Source of the DNA: Phytohabitans suffuscus
GTDB taxonomy: Bacteria > Actinomycetota > Actinomycetes > Mycobacteriales > Micromonosporaceae
NCBI RefSeq assembly: GCF_011764565.1
Contig: NZ_AP022871.1
Span: 5,270,320-5,334,319, forward strand
Length of the DNA stretch: 64,000 nt
Direction of reading: 5' to 3'
Part shown: one piece after another, positions 8,905 to 17,793 of the stretch
Numbering within the stretch: position 1 is the first letter of the stretch
How the letters are laid out: the number at the start of each line of letters is the position of its first letter
Position numbers and translations under genes: made by a program
The notes under the pieces: model-generated
Database searches by the model: none
What the model was told of the DNA's origin: nothing
The model's input: the letters and a program-made list of their open reading frames with translations, nothing else

Positions 8905-9150
8905 TCACCATCGCCCGGTGTTGCGCGGGAAACATCCGCCACTACGCGGAGACTCGGACGTGGGGGTGGGGGTGGCGACGATCGCGAGGATCTGCTCGAC
9001 GGTCGTGTGTGCCCGGTCGGCGATCTGCTCGATCGACGCCTCGCTGGCGATGGCCTGCCTGATCGCCGAGCGCCAGGTGACGTCGGCCCGGGCGCGGACT
9101 TCGGCCGCCTGGTCCAGCACGTAGAGTGCCTGCTCGGATGATCCGTACAT
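8905..9150 (-). CDS. Conserved hypothetical, helix-turn-helix-like, 81 aa
   Basis: An 81-residue product starting MYGSSEQALYVLDQAAEVRA. The segment RSAIRQAIASEASIEQIADR followed by AHTTVEQILAIV looks like a resolvase/MerR-type helix-turn-helix. The last 20 residues are low complexity. It is the first gene of a two-gene minus-strand unit with the 103-aa protein, 5 bp apart, and faces away from trmD. A small DNA-binding function is inferred from the helix pattern only. Confidence 0.58.
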   Translation of the reverse strand: MYGSSEQALYVLDQAAEVRARADVTWRSAIRQAIASEASIEQIADRAHTTVEQILAIVATPTPTSESPRSGGCFPRNTGRW

Positions 9151-9212
9151 GGGTTAAAGACTCGGCCAGAGCGAGTGCGGATACATCCGCCACCATGCGG
9201 AGGTCGAAAGGG

Positions 9213-10013
9213 ATGCGGATCGACGTTGTCACGATCTTTCCGGAGTACTTCGGCCCGCTCGACCTGTCGCTGATCGGCAAGGCGCGGGCGAGCGGGTTGC
9301 TCGAAGTGGGCGTACACGACCTGCGGACGTGGACCCACGACGTGCACCGGACGGTCGACGACAGCCCGTACGGCGGCGGTCCGGGCATGGTCATGCGCCC
9401 GGAGCCGTGGGGTGAGGCGCTGGACGCGTTGGTCGCCGGTGGCCGGGGCGAGCCAGCCGGCGGAGCGCCCGGCGGTGGCGTGCGGCTGGTGGTGCCTACG
9501 CCGGCTGGCGAGGTGTTCACCCAGGCTATGGCCCACGACCTCGCCGCCGAGCAACGGCTGATCTTCGCGTGTGGCCGGTATGAGGGCATCGACCAGCGGG
9601 TGCTCGACCACGCGGCCACCCGGATGCCGGTCACCGAGGTCTCGCTCGGCGACTACGTGCTCTTCGGCGGCGAGGTCGCGGTGCTGGTCATGTGCGAGGC
9701 GATCGTGCGGCTGCTGCCCGGCGTGCTGGGCAACGCCGACTCGCTGGCCGAGGAGTCGCACGCGCACGGGGTGCTGGAGTCGCCCGTTTATACGAAGCCA
9801 CCGGAGTGGCGTGGACACCCGGTACCCGAGATCCTCCGGTCCGGGGACCACGGCCGGATCGCCCGGTGGCGGCGCGACCAGGCCCTGTTGCGCACGGCAC
9901 GGCGACGCCCGGATCTGCTTGCCGCGCTGGACCCCGGTACCCTGGACAAGCGGGATGTCGCCCTCCTCTCCGGGGCCGGATTTCAGGTCCGGGGTGCGGA
10001 TATGGCAAAGTAG
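9213..10013 (+). CDS. trmD: tRNA (guanine37-N1)-methyltransferase
   Basis: The 266-residue SPOUT enzyme methylates G37 of tRNAs to prevent +1 frameshifting. The start MRIDVVTIFPEYFGPLDLSL is canonical. SPYGGGPGMVM, the trefoil-knot SAM-binding parts FACGRYEGIDQRV (~residue 121) and LGDYVLFGGEVAVL, and the C-terminal HPVPEILRSGDHGRIARWRR are all present. The frame is open from 9126, but ATG 9213 matches the family start. The AAAGGG upstream serves as ribosome-binding site. Confidence 0.96.
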   Translation: MRIDVVTIFPEYFGPLDLSLIGKARASGLLEVGVHDLRTWTHDVHRTVDDSPYGGGPGMVMRPEPWGEALDALVAGGRGEPAGGAPGGGVRLVVPTPAGEVFTQAMAHDLAAEQRLIFACGRYEGIDQRVLDHAATRMPVTEVSLGDYVLFGGEVAVLVMCEAIVRLLPGVLGNADSLAEESHAHGVLESPVYTKPPEWRGHPVPEILRSGDHGRIARWRRDQALLRTARRRPDLLAALDPGTLDKRDVALLSGAGFQVRGADMAK

Positions 10014-10117
10014 TGAGGTTGCCGCGACCAGCCGCCGCCCTTAGGCGTGCCCGCGTGCTCATCCCCCGGCCGCCGCCGGGTGGTGATCGCCCCAACGAGC
10101 TATGAGGAAGCCACGCG

Positions 10118-10474
10118 ATGAACACGCTCGACCTACTGGACGCCCAGTCGCAGCGGACCGACCTCCCCGACTTCCGCGCGGGTGACACCGTCAAGGTGCA
10201 CGCGCGGGTCGTCGAGGGCAACCGTTCCCGGGTCCAGGTCTTCCAGGGCGTGGTCATCCGGCGCCAGGGTGGCGGCCTGCGGGAGACCTTCACGGTCCGC
10301 AAGGTCAGCTTCGGCGTCGGCGTGGAGCGCACCTACCCGATCAACAGCCCCGTGATCGACCGCATCGAGGTCGTGACCCGCGGTGCGGTTCGCCGGGCGA
10401 AGCTCTACTACCTCCGCGAGCTGCGCGGCAAGGCCGCCAAGATCAAGGAAAAGCGGGAGAAGCAGCCGAGCTGA
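10118..10474 (+). CDS. rplS: 50S ribosomal protein bL19
   Basis: A 118-residue bL19 (MNTLDLLDAQSQRTDLPDFR, FQGVVIRRQGGGLRETFTVR, YLRELRGKAAKIKEK), located at the 30S-50S interface. Length and ends are normal. It follows trmD by 104 bp, with GAGGAAGCC in front of the ATG, and is followed directly by a terminator hairpin. Confidence 0.97.
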   Translation: MNTLDLLDAQSQRTDLPDFRAGDTVKVHARVVEGNRSRVQVFQGVVIRRQGGGLRETFTVRKVSFGVGVERTYPINSPVIDRIEVVTRGAVRRAKLYYLRELRGKAAKIKEKREKQPS

Positions 10475-10495
10475 GGCCCGCCCTCCCGGGCATCG

Positions 10496-10535
10496 ACCCG
10501 GGTGGCCATTGTGGCCGCCCCGGGTTTGTCTTCTT
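10496..10535 (+). terminator. Rho-independent terminator of rplS
   Basis: Arms ACCCGGGTGGCC (10496-10507) and GGCCGCCCCGGGT (10513-10525) pair with one bulge around a 5-nt loop. They are followed by a T-rich tail TTGTCTTCTT, a classical terminator 22 bp past the rplS stop. Confidence 0.75.
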
Positions 10536-10712
10536 GGCATTGGCCGCTTCGGGTGCCGGGCGGATACGCTGTTCGCGGTGACGTACGACGAACGCTTCGT
10601 CCGCGGTCAACGCCGGGGCGGCGCGACACCCCCGCACTACCGCTCGCCGAGCCTCCGCGGAGGAGGCCCCGCGGGCGGTAGTTCTGTATCTCGGTCTCGG
10701 GGGGCGCGCGAC

Positions 10713-11614
10713 GTGCAGCAGGACGGTGACGCTGATCCATGGCGGACACCCCGCCGCGGCGGCGGGCGGCGGCGGCAGATGCCGCTCTGGCAGGAGCTTC
10801 CGCTGCTGCTCATCGTCGCGTTCTGCCTCGCGGTGCTGATCCGCACGTTCCTGCTCCAGGCGTTCTTCATCCCCTCGGGTCGATGGAGGACACGCTGCTG
10901 GTCGGCGACCGCGTGCTGGTCAACAAGATCGTGTACGACGTCCGCGACCCCCAGCGCGGCGAGGTGGTCGTCTTCCGCGGCCCGCCGAACTGGACTCCCG
11001 AGTTCCAGGACGAGCCGCAGGTCGGCTTCATGGCCAAGCTCGGCCGCACGGTGGGTGACCTGGTCGGGGTCAGCCGTCCGGGGGAGAAGGACTTCATCAA
11101 GCGGGTGATCGGCCTGCCCGGCGACAAGGTGAAGTGCTGCGACGACGAGGGGCGCGTGCAGGTCAACGGCAAGTCGATGGACGAGCCGTACGTGTTGGAG
11201 AACTCCGATCCCGACCTGCCCCCGAACCCGCGCGAGTGCCGGTCCCGGCAGTTCGACGAGATCACCGTCGCGCCGGGCAACATGTTCGTGATGGGCGACC
11301 ACCGCCTGGTCTCGCAGGACTCGCGCTGCCAGGGCCAGGTCCCGATCGACAACGTGATCGGCCGCGCCTTCGTGATCGTCTGGCCGTACGACCGCTGGGC
11401 GGGGCTCGGCGTGCCGGACAACTTCGACGACGTGCCGCGGGCCGCGGCGCTCGGACCGCCGGCGGAGCCTCCGGTTCGCCTGCCTGACCAGGGAGGTTTC
11501 GCTGTCGTCCTGCCGCTGTTGCTCCCGCTCGCGCTGTTCAACCGATGGTCTTTCGGCCTCTCCGCGCGTTCCCGACACGCAATTCCAGGTCGCCGTCGTA
11601 GGCTCCGTCCGTGA
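10713..11614 (+). CDS. lepB: Type I signal peptidase (first of two), frame interrupted by one missing G
   Basis: Cleaves signal peptides of exported preproteins at the outer face of the membrane. The N-terminal anchor (LPLLLIVAFCLAVLIRTFLL) reads in one frame up to AFFIPSG. The rest reads in the next frame from SMEDTLLVGDRVLVNKI. Adding one G to the run 10877-10879 restores the catalytic-Ser motif FFIPSGSMEDTL and a 300-residue protein. The catalytic Lys lies in FIKRVIGLPGDKV, and MGDHR is present. A second hydrophobic segment (AVVLPLLLPLALF) is at the C-terminus. GTG 10713 is the likely start. Its stop overlaps the next lepB. Confidence 0.87.
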
Positions 11615-12243
11615 TTGACGAGCAGACCGACAAGCGCCGCAGTTCGTTCTGGCGTGAGCTTCCCATCCTGCTGGGCGTGGCGATCCTGGTCGCGGTGCTC
11701 GTGCGCGCCTTCGTGCTGCAGACGTTCTACATCCCGTCGCCGTCGATGGAGCACACGCTCGACATCTACGACCGGGTGCTCGTCAACAAGCTGGTCTACG
11801 ACTTCCGTTCCCCGCACCGGGGCGAGATCGTGGTCTTCGAAGCGCCCGCCGACTGGCGCAGCAACCCCGACGGCGAAGACTTCATCAAGCGGGTCATCGG
11901 CGTGGGCGGCGACCACATCGTCTGCTGCGACGACGAGCAGCGCCTGATCCTCAACGGGCAGTCGCTCGACGAGCCGTACCTGTTCTCCGAGGGCGGCACC
12001 ACCGATCTCGCGGCCGACGAGGCGTTCGACATCACCGTGCCCGAGGGGCGGCTGTGGATGATGGGCGACCACCGCTCGGCCTCGGGCGACTCGCTGGAGC
12101 ACTGGGAGCGCACCCGCGACCTCAACCTCTCCACGATCTCCGAAGACGCGGTGATCGGGCGGGCGTTCGTGGTGTTCTGGCCGGTGGGCAGGGCCAAGTG
12201 GCTGTCCGTGCCGGAGCCGTACCACACGATCCCCAACTCCTGA
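11611..12243 (+). CDS. lepB: Type I signal peptidase (second copy)
   Basis: The 210-residue paralogue is intact. It has a transmembrane anchor ILLGVAILVAVLVRAFVLQT, catalytic Ser in FYIPSPSMEHTL, Lys in FIKRVIGVGGDHI and the MMGDHRSASGDS box. It lacks the C-terminal membrane segment of the first copy. Its GTG start overlaps the upstream stop (GTGA), so the two peptidases are translationally coupled. They probably differ in substrate preference. Two adjacent signal peptidases are usual at this locus in high-GC actinomycetes. Confidence 0.93.
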   Translation: MIDEQTDKRRSSFWRELPILLGVAILVAVLVRAFVLQTFYIPSPSMEHTLDIYDRVLVNKLVYDFRSPHRGEIVVFEAPADWRSNPDGEDFIKRVIGVGGDHIVCCDDEQRLILNGQSLDEPYLFSEGGTTDLAADEAFDITVPEGRLWMMGDHRSASGDSLEHWERTRDLNLSTISEDAVIGRAFVVFWPVGRAKWLSVPEPYHTIPNS

Positions 12244-12301
12244 TCGACCGGCGCCTCGGGGCGCTTACCGCGCTCCGGAGCGACGCAATAGGCTGAGCGC
12301 C

Positions 12302-12792
12302 GTGGACGTTATCCCCGCCGGGCGGCCCGGGTGCTGCTCGTCGACGGTGACGATCGCGTCCTGCTGTTTCGTGGCTTCGACCCGTCGCGGCCGCACCACC
12401 GGTACTGGTTCACGCCGGGCGGTGGCCTCGACCCCGGCGAGCCGTACGCGGTGGGTGCCGCCCGCGAGCTCGCCGAGGAGACCGGCCTGCGGCTGACCCC
12501 CGAGGAGCTGGGCGAGCCGGTCTGGGACGAGGAGACGGAGTACCCGTTCGACGGCCAGCGGTACCGGCAGCGGCAGGAGTTCTTCCTCGTGCGCGTGCCA
12601 AGCTGGGAGGTCGACACGCGCGGCTTCGACGAGGTCGAGCGCGACTCGATCGACGATCACCGGTGGTGGGAGGTGGCCGAGCTGGAGTCGACCGGCGAGC
12701 GGGTCTACCCGAAGGATCTCGCCTCCCTGCTGCGGCGTGTGCTGGGCGTCACCGGTCCCAGCGCCGGCGGTGGCGCGGAGGCGTCGTGCTGA
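12302..12792 (+). CDS. NUDIX hydrolase, frame interrupted by one missing C
   Basis: The Nudix box is complete: GGGLDPGEPYAVGAARELAE then ETGLRLTPEELGE (GX5EX7REUXEEXGU). It predicts a Mg-dependent pyrophosphohydrolase acting on a nucleoside-diphosphate derivative. The conserved body starts at VLLVDGDDRVLLFRG, but the natural start is GTG 12302. Adding one C to the C-run 12313-12316 gives MDVIPRRAARVLLVDG in one 163-residue frame. A shorter reading from GTG 12331 avoids the frameshift. Its stop overlaps the rnhB start. Confidence 0.83.
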
Positions 12793-13597
12793 CGCCGCCG
12801 CGCACGGTGGTACGCCGGGAGGGTGGCATCTACGCCCTTGAGCGGGCGTTGCAGCGCCGTGGCTTCCGCATCGTGGCCGGGTCCGACGAGGCGGGGCGCG
12901 GGGCGTGTGCGGGCCCGCTGGTGGCCGCCGCGGCGGTGCTCCCCGAGGGCAAGCGCGGCGAGATCGACGAGCTGGCCGACTCCAAGCTGCTCACCGCCGC
13001 CGCCCGCGAGCGTGTCTACGCCGAGGTGGTCAAGCGCGCGCTCGCGTACGCCGTCGTGATCATCCCGGCCGCCGAGGTAGACGCCCGCGGCCTGCACGTG
13101 TGCAACCTCGCGGCGATGCGCCGGGCGCTCGCCGCGCTGACCACCCGCCCGGAGTACGTGCTGACCGACGGCTTCGGCGTCGACGGGCTGGGCGTTCCCG
13201 GGCTGGCCGTGTGGAAGGGCGACCAGGTGGCCGCCTGCGTGGCCGCGGCCAGCGTGCTCGCCAAGGTCACCCGAGACCGGATCATGGTCGACCTGCACGA
13301 GCGCTTCCCGCAGTACGGCTTCGATGAGCACAAGGGCTACGTGACGCCCGAGCACAACGCGGCGCTGGCCAGTCACGGTCCGTGTGTGGAGCATCGCTTC
13401 TCGTACGTCAATGTGGCCACGGTCTCCGGCCGCGACACCCGACCCCCACGCTCCCGTCGCCCCGCCGTGGTCGGTGTGCTCGAGCCGATGGGGCGCGCGG
13501 TCCCCGCAGGGGGTACGGTCGGCGTGGCGTTGGCCGAGGGGGCGCGGCTGCCGCTGTCAGTGGGGAAGATGTGGCCATGGAAGGCGGAGTGCGATGA
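12786..13597 (+). CDS. rnhB: Ribonuclease HII, C-terminal frame break by one missing G
   Basis: Removes ribonucleotides from DNA and RNA-DNA hybrids. The active-site motifs are the GSDEAGRGACAGP box (Asp-Glu), DSKLL and the later GDQVAACVAAASVLAKVTRD, all in frame. As assembled, the frame runs on to 13847 through the next gene. Adding one G to the run 13562-13565 yields ...VGEDVAMEGGVR and a stop at 13595-13597 that overlaps the next ATG (ATGA). That gives a 270-residue protein, normal for actinobacteria. Confidence 0.88.
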
Positions 13598-13917
13598 GCG
13601 CAGAAGATCTCGAGAAGTACGAAACCGAGATGGAGCTGCAGCTCTACCGGGAGTACCGCGACATCGTCCGCCAGTTCTCCTACGTGGTCGAGACCGAGCG
13701 CCGCTTCTATCTCGCCAACCAGGTCGACCTGCATGTGCGCAACTCGGACGGCGAGGTCTACTTCGAGGTCGAGATGCACGACGCCTGGGTGTGGGACATG
13801 TACCGTCCCGCCCGTTTCGTGAAGAACGTGCGCGTTATGACGTTTAAGGACGTCAATGTGGAGGAGCTGGAAAAGCCCGACATCTCCCTGCCGACGGAAA
13901 ATGGCTTCGGCGGCTAG
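13594..13917 (+). CDS. DUF2469 family protein
   Basis: A 107-residue acidic protein (MSAEDLEKYETEMELQLYRE, then YVVETERRFYLANQVDLHVR, MYRPARFVKNVRVMTFKDVN). It is the DUF2469 protein that follows rnhB throughout actinobacteria. Its function is unknown. No membrane segment or catalytic motif is seen. ATG 13594 overlaps the corrected rnhB stop, so it is coupled to rnhB. Confidence 0.9.
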   Translation: MSAEDLEKYETEMELQLYREYRDIVRQFSYVVETERRFYLANQVDLHVRNSDGEVYFEVEMHDAWVWDMYRPARFVKNVRVMTFKDVNVEELEKPDISLPTENGFGG

Positions 13918-14027
13918 CCCATAGCAGATCGGCGAGCTTTTCGGGCGTTATCCACAGCGGGCCCGGCCATCCACAGGGTGGCCGCGGCCCGATTGTCTTC
14001 TTCCCGGGTACGGCCGACGCTGCCTTC

Positions 14028-14935
14028 ATGCACGCGTTGGTGTCGCTCTTTGTGATCATGCTGTCCCTGGTGGGTCACCCGCCCGCCACCGCCCTCGCCC
14101 AGGCTGGCGCTGTGGCCCCGGTCCGGGCTGGCGCTGTGGCCTCTGTCCAGGCTGGCGCTGTGACGCCTGTCCGAGCTGGCGCCGTGGCCCCGGTCCGGGC
14201 GGTGGCCTCTTTCTCGCCTGGGTCTGTCTCGCCTGGGTCCGTGCCTGTCCGGCCTGGGGCTGTGCCTGTCTCGCCTGGGGCTGTGCCTGTCCGGCCTGGG
14301 GCCCGGCGGCCTGGGGGTGTGCCTGTCCGGCCTGGAGCTGTGGCTTTCGGCCGGGCTGGCGCCGCGGCGCCGGTCCCGACCGGTTCGTTCCGTTGGCCGC
14401 TGGACGGGGCGCCGCACGTGGTCCGGCGCTTCGACCCGCCGCCGCGTCCCTGGCTGGCCGGCCACCGCGGCGTCGACCTGGCGGCTGAGCCCAGCGTGCC
14501 GGTGCGCGCGGCGGCCGCCGGCACCGTCCACTTCGCCGGTCGCGTCGCCGGGCGGGGCGTCGTCAGCGTCACCCATCCGAGCGGACTGCGCACCACCTAC
14601 GAGCCGCTGGAGCCGGCCGTCCGCGCCGGGCAGGCGGTGGCCGCCGGTGACCAGCTCGGCGCGCTGGCCGCCGGCCACGCGGGCTGCCCGGTCGCGGCCT
14701 GCCTGCACTGGGGCCTCCGGCGCGGCGAGGAGTACCTCGACCCGCTGGCCCTGCTGGGCCTGGGCCGTGTCCGCCTGCTGCCCCTGGCCGGTCCGTCACC
14801 GGCCGTGGCCCGCGTCGTGGTGCCGGATCGCCCCGCCGTGCTGCCGGACCGCGCCGCCGTGCTGCCGGACCGCGCCGCCGTGGCGGCGGATCGCCTCGTC
14901 GTGGTGCCGGATCGCTCCGCCGGGGGCTCCGGTGA
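14028..14935 (+). CDS. Secreted M23 peptidase (LytM-like) with repeat-rich linker
   Basis: A signal peptide (MHALVSLFVIMLSLVG) is followed by ~95 low-complexity residues built from repeats such as AGAVAPVR and PGAVPV, then a peptidase M23 domain. The domain has FRWPLDGAPHVVRRFDPP, GHRGVDLAAEPSVPVRAAAA, GTVHFAGRVAGRGVVSVTHP and LHWGLRRGEEYLDPL. HRGVD and LHWG hold the zinc ligands. It likely cleaves peptidoglycan cross-links. The frame runs open to 15647 against an antisense gene, which is unlikely. One extra G at 14921-14925 gives a stop at 14933-14935 that overlaps the next GTG and a 302-residue product. The exact end is inferred. Confidence 0.72.
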
Positions 14936-15141
14936 GCGCGCGGCAGCCGGTCGGCGGGGCGGCACCCGAGTCGGCCGACGAGCCGGAGTGGCGGATCCGC
15001 TTGCGGGCGGCCATGGAGCGCACGGAGCGGCAGCGGGCCGCCCGCTCGGAGCAGCGGCGAGCGCTCGTCGCCCGCCGCACCGCCGGCCTGCAGACCCGCC
15101 AAGCGCTCCGCCTGGCCCGCGTCCACGACGAGTGGCCGTGA
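14932..15141 (+). CDS. Small Arg/Ala/Glu-rich hypothetical protein, 69 aa
   Basis: Begins with GTG in a GTGA overlap with the inferred M23 stop. The product is a highly charged single helix-like sequence (EPEWRIRLRAAMERTERQRA, then ARSEQRRALVARRTAGL), probably a coiled coil. It ends 15 bp before the convergent aminotransferase stop. No family is recognised. If the M23 frame correction is wrong, this region could instead be the out-of-frame tail of that protein. Confidence 0.45.
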   Translation: MSARQPVGGAAPESADEPEWRIRLRAAMERTERQRAARSEQRRALVARRTAGLQTRQALRLARVHDEWP

Positions 15142-15156
15142 GCGGGCGGTGCCGGC

Positions 15157-16347
15157 TCAGCGCAGACGGCGCAGAAAGGCGGGCAGCCGCTCGGCCAGCC
15201 GGTCGTAGTCGTCGCGCCGGTTGTAGACCTGGCCACACAGCCGTAGCCAGCCACGGCCGCTCCACGACATCACTCCCACGACGGCGGCCAGCTCCTCCTC
15301 GATCCGCCGGGGCAGCTCCTCGGCCGCCTCGAAGGTGGTCGCCACGCCCGCCGGCAGCGGCAGGATGCGCATCGCGACCTCGGGCGAGCCGGGGTCGGGC
15401 AGCTGCTCGGGCGTCAGGCCGAGCGCCGCCCCCACCACCCGCTGGCCGTAGGCGGCCAGGTCGGCGTTGTGCGCCCGCACCCGCTGCACACCGAGCGTCC
15501 GCAGCACGAAGAGCCCGGTCGGCGCGGCCAGCCACGGCGTGTAGTCGAGGGTGCCCTGCCACTCGACCCGCGCCGGATAGCCGCTGTGCTGCTGCCAGGA
15601 GACGGCGAGCGGGTCGATGCGCTCCCGCCAGCGCGGGCCGACGCTGAGCAGGGCGGTGCCGCGCGGCGCGTACGCCCACTTGTGCAGGTTGCCCACCCAG
15701 AAGTCGGCGCCGATCGCGTCCACCGAGACGGGCAGCATGCCCGGGACGTGGGCGGCGTCGACAAGCACGGGCACCTCCCGCTCGCGGGCCGCCGCCACGA
15801 TCTTCTCGACCGGAAAGAGCCGGGCCGTCGGCGACGAGATCTGGTCGACGATGAGCAGCCGCGTGCGGCCGGGCCGGAGCGCCTTCGCGATGGTCGCGGT
15901 GGCCTCGTCGTCACCGGCGTCCAGCGGCACGCCGACGGTGCGCACGGTGGCCCCGGTGCGCCGGCACTCCCGCTCCGCGGTGAAGGCGATCGCGCCGTAC
16001 CGGTGGTCGGTCATCAACACCTCGTCACCCGAGCGCAGCCCGAGCGACCGCAGCACGATCGCCGCGCCGATCGTGGTGTTGCCGACGAGCGCCGAGCCCT
16101 CCGGCTCCGCACCCAGGAAGGCGGCGAGAAAGCGCCGCGTGTGCGCGATACGCTCGGGCAGGTCGCGAAAGTAGCGGATCGGGTTGGTCTCGCCCTCGTC
16201 ACGCAGCCGCTGCTGCGCCCGCTGCACCGCGATGGGGACGGCCCCGCGCGCACCGTGGTTGAGGTATGCGATGGCGGGGTCGAGCGAAAAGCATTCCCGG
16301 ATCCGGTCCCAGCCGACGTGCACGCCCTCGACCACCGCGCCTCCCAC
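15157..16347 (-). CDS. Class V aminotransferase / isopenicillin-N-epimerase-like PLP enzyme
   Basis: The 396-residue fold-type I PLP enzyme begins with the substrate loop AIAYLNHGARGAVPIAVQRA. NTTIGAAIVLRSLG is the phosphate loop, VPVLVDAAHVPGM carries the cofactor-binding Asp and His, and FWVGNLHKWAYAPRG carries the Schiff-base lysine (HK). The closest general type is the NifS/CefD-like group acting as racemase/epimerase, desulfurase or kynureninase-like lyase. The specific substrate is unknown. It is convergent with the preceding genes. Upstream of its start lies a 500-bp repeat region. Confidence 0.87.
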   Translation of the reverse strand: MGGAVVEGVHVGWDRIRECFSLDPAIAYLNHGARGAVPIAVQRAQQRLRDEGETNPIRYFRDLPERIAHTRRFLAAFLGAEPEGSALVGNTTIGAAIVLRSLGLRSGDEVLMTDHRYGAIAFTAERECRRTGATVRTVGVPLDAGDDEATATIAKALRPGRTRLLIVDQISSPTARLFPVEKIVAAAREREVPVLVDAAHVPGMLPVSVDAIGADFWVGNLHKWAYAPRGTALLSVGPRWRERIDPLAVSWQQHSGYPARVEWQGTLDYTPWLAAPTGLFVLRTLGVQRVRAHNADLAAYGQRVVGAALGLTPEQLPDPGSPEVAMRILPLPAGVATTFEAAEELPRRIEEELAAVVGVMSWSGRGWLRLCGQVYNRRDDYDRLAERLPAFLRRLR

Positions 16348-16449
16348 GCACCAACCCTACGCGCCGCACGGCCGGTCATGGCAGGTCAGCCGCCATCCGG
16401 CTGGGCGGGCGTGAGGCTCAGCGACGACGTCCGGACCCCAGCTGTGCCC

Positions 16450-16625
16450 CGGCCCGTCTCACCTGCGGACCGCATGCTCCCGCGGGCACCGCTACGGTCG
16501 GCGGCTCGCTGGCGCTCGCCGGGATCCCCGACCTCCGCTACCGGGTCCGCGGGTCAAGCCCTCGCCTGGTCGCGGCCGTCCCAGCTCTGCTTTCTCGTAG
16601 GAAGCGCCTTCGCCGCGAACGTGGC
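16450..16625 (+). repeat. R2 dispersed repeat, copy a
   Basis: Matches 48289-48470 over ~175 bp in the same orientation, with the best block around CACCTGCGGACCGCATGCTC. The shared tail includes CAGCTCTGCT near 16584. Identity is roughly 80% by eye. Confidence 0.75.
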
Positions 16626-16683
16626 TGTGACAAACGAGGGCGCCGTCGCTGAAAGCGCCTGGCTTGTGCTTTGTCGGCCGGGC

Positions 16684-16731
16684 GATCGTGGACGTGGACC
16701 GCCCCTGCAGAGGCAGCTCAGGTCCACGATC
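16684..16731 (+). repeat. R3 hairpin repeat, copy a (48 bp)
   Basis: Arms GATCGTGGAC and GTCCACGATC (10 bp, perfect) flank a core with CCGCCCCT and GGCAG blocks shared with the copy at 49106. Confidence 0.75.
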
Positions 16732-16771
16732 ACGTCGACCCACGTCGGATCTCCGGGTTGGGCGTGCGCAC

Positions 16772-16830
16772 CGCGGAGGGTGAGGTCGCGGCAGCAACGG
16801 TCCGGACCAAGGCGGGCATCGCGGTAGCTC
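16772..16830 (+). repeat. R1 dispersed repeat, copy B
   Basis: Full 59-bp copy, beginning 22 bp beyond the inferred xerC stop (in the direction of xerC transcription), with its GTAGCTC end nearest the gene. Confidence 0.9.
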
Positions 16831-16852
16831 AAGGCGCTTAGGGGTTGGGTCT

Positions 16853-17793
16853 TCAGGCCCGGGGTGGGCCTGGCGGTAGGCGGCGCGGAGGCGTTCGACG
16901 GAGACGTGGGTGTAGATCTGGGTGCTGGACAGGGATGCGTGGCCGAGCAGCTCCTGTACCGCCCGCAGGTCGGCGCCGCCCTCCAGCAGGTGGGTCGCGG
17001 CGGAGTGGCGGAGGCCGTGCGGGCTGGTGTGGGGCAGGCCGGCGGCACGGGCGTATCCGCTCACGACGCGTCGCGCGATCGTGGGCTGCAGGCGGCCGCC
17101 GCGGGCGCCGAGCAGGAGGGCGTCACCGCTGGCCGGGGTGGACAGGGCGGCCCGGCCCAGGCGGAGCCAGTCGCCGATCGCCTCCTCGGCCGGGAGTCCA
17201 TAGGGGACGGACCGTTCCCTGCGGCCCTTGCCCAACACGCGCACCACGCGGCGGCCGCGGTCGACGTCGGGCACGTCGAGGCCGCACAGCTCGCTGACGC
17301 GGATGCCCGTGGCGTACAGCAACTCCAGCAGAGCGCGGTCGCGCAGCAGTACCGGCGAGGCCTCGTCGCCCGGGGCGAGCACCAGCGCCTCGGCCTGGTC
17401 CGCCTTGAGCACGGTGGGCAGGTCGCGGTGCGCTTTGGGGCTGGCGAGCTGGGCGCCGACGTCCGTCGGGAGGCGCCCGGTGCGGTGGGCCCAGGCGCTG
17501 AAGGTGCGGGCCGACGCCGCGCGGCGGGCCAGCGACGTGCGGGCCGCACCCAGCGTGCGGAGCTTGGCCAGCCAGCTGCGCAGCACGGCGATGTCGATGT
17601 CGGCCGGCGCGGCGCAACCCATGAGCGCGGCGTGGTCGAGGAGCGAGACGACGTCGCCCACGTACGCGCGGACGGTGTGCGCCGAGCGGTTGTCCACACG
17701 GCCGAGGTGATCGGCGAAGTCGTCCACCGCGTCGCGCATCTGCCCGGGCAGGCCCTCGTGGATCGCGCGGATGCTGGCGCTCTTTCGCTTCAC
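16853..17793 (-). CDS. xerC: Tyrosine recombinase, XerC-like, 3' end with one missing C
   Basis: Site-specific recombinase that resolves chromosome dimers at dif. The N-terminal SAM-like domain (NRSAHTVRAYVGDVVSLLDH) and catalytic domain are complete. The first Arg is in ATGIRVSELCGLD, the Lys in RVLGKGRRERSVPYG, the HxxR in SPHGLRHSAATHLLEGG, then LGHASLSSTQIYTHVS with the nucleophile Tyr. As assembled, the ORF reads through repeat R1 to 16492. Adding one base to the G-run 16861-16864 gives the usual ending QAHPRA and a 313-residue protein. GTG 17793 is the likely start; an internal ATG before RDAVDDFADHLG is possible. Confidence 0.88.

Larger units (their letters stand above)
16348..16852. 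other. Gene-free repeat island 1
   Basis: A 505-bp gap between the aminotransferase start and the xerC-like stop. I see no coding gene. It contains one copy each of three dispersed repeat families: R2 (16450-16625), R3 (16684-16731) and R1 (16772-16830). Confidence 0.8.

Noticed and set aside
14936..15647. C-terminal extension of the M23 peptidase
   Set aside because: Would overlap the antisense aminotransferase by 490 bp and has shadow composition; a one-base correction gives a stop at 14935.
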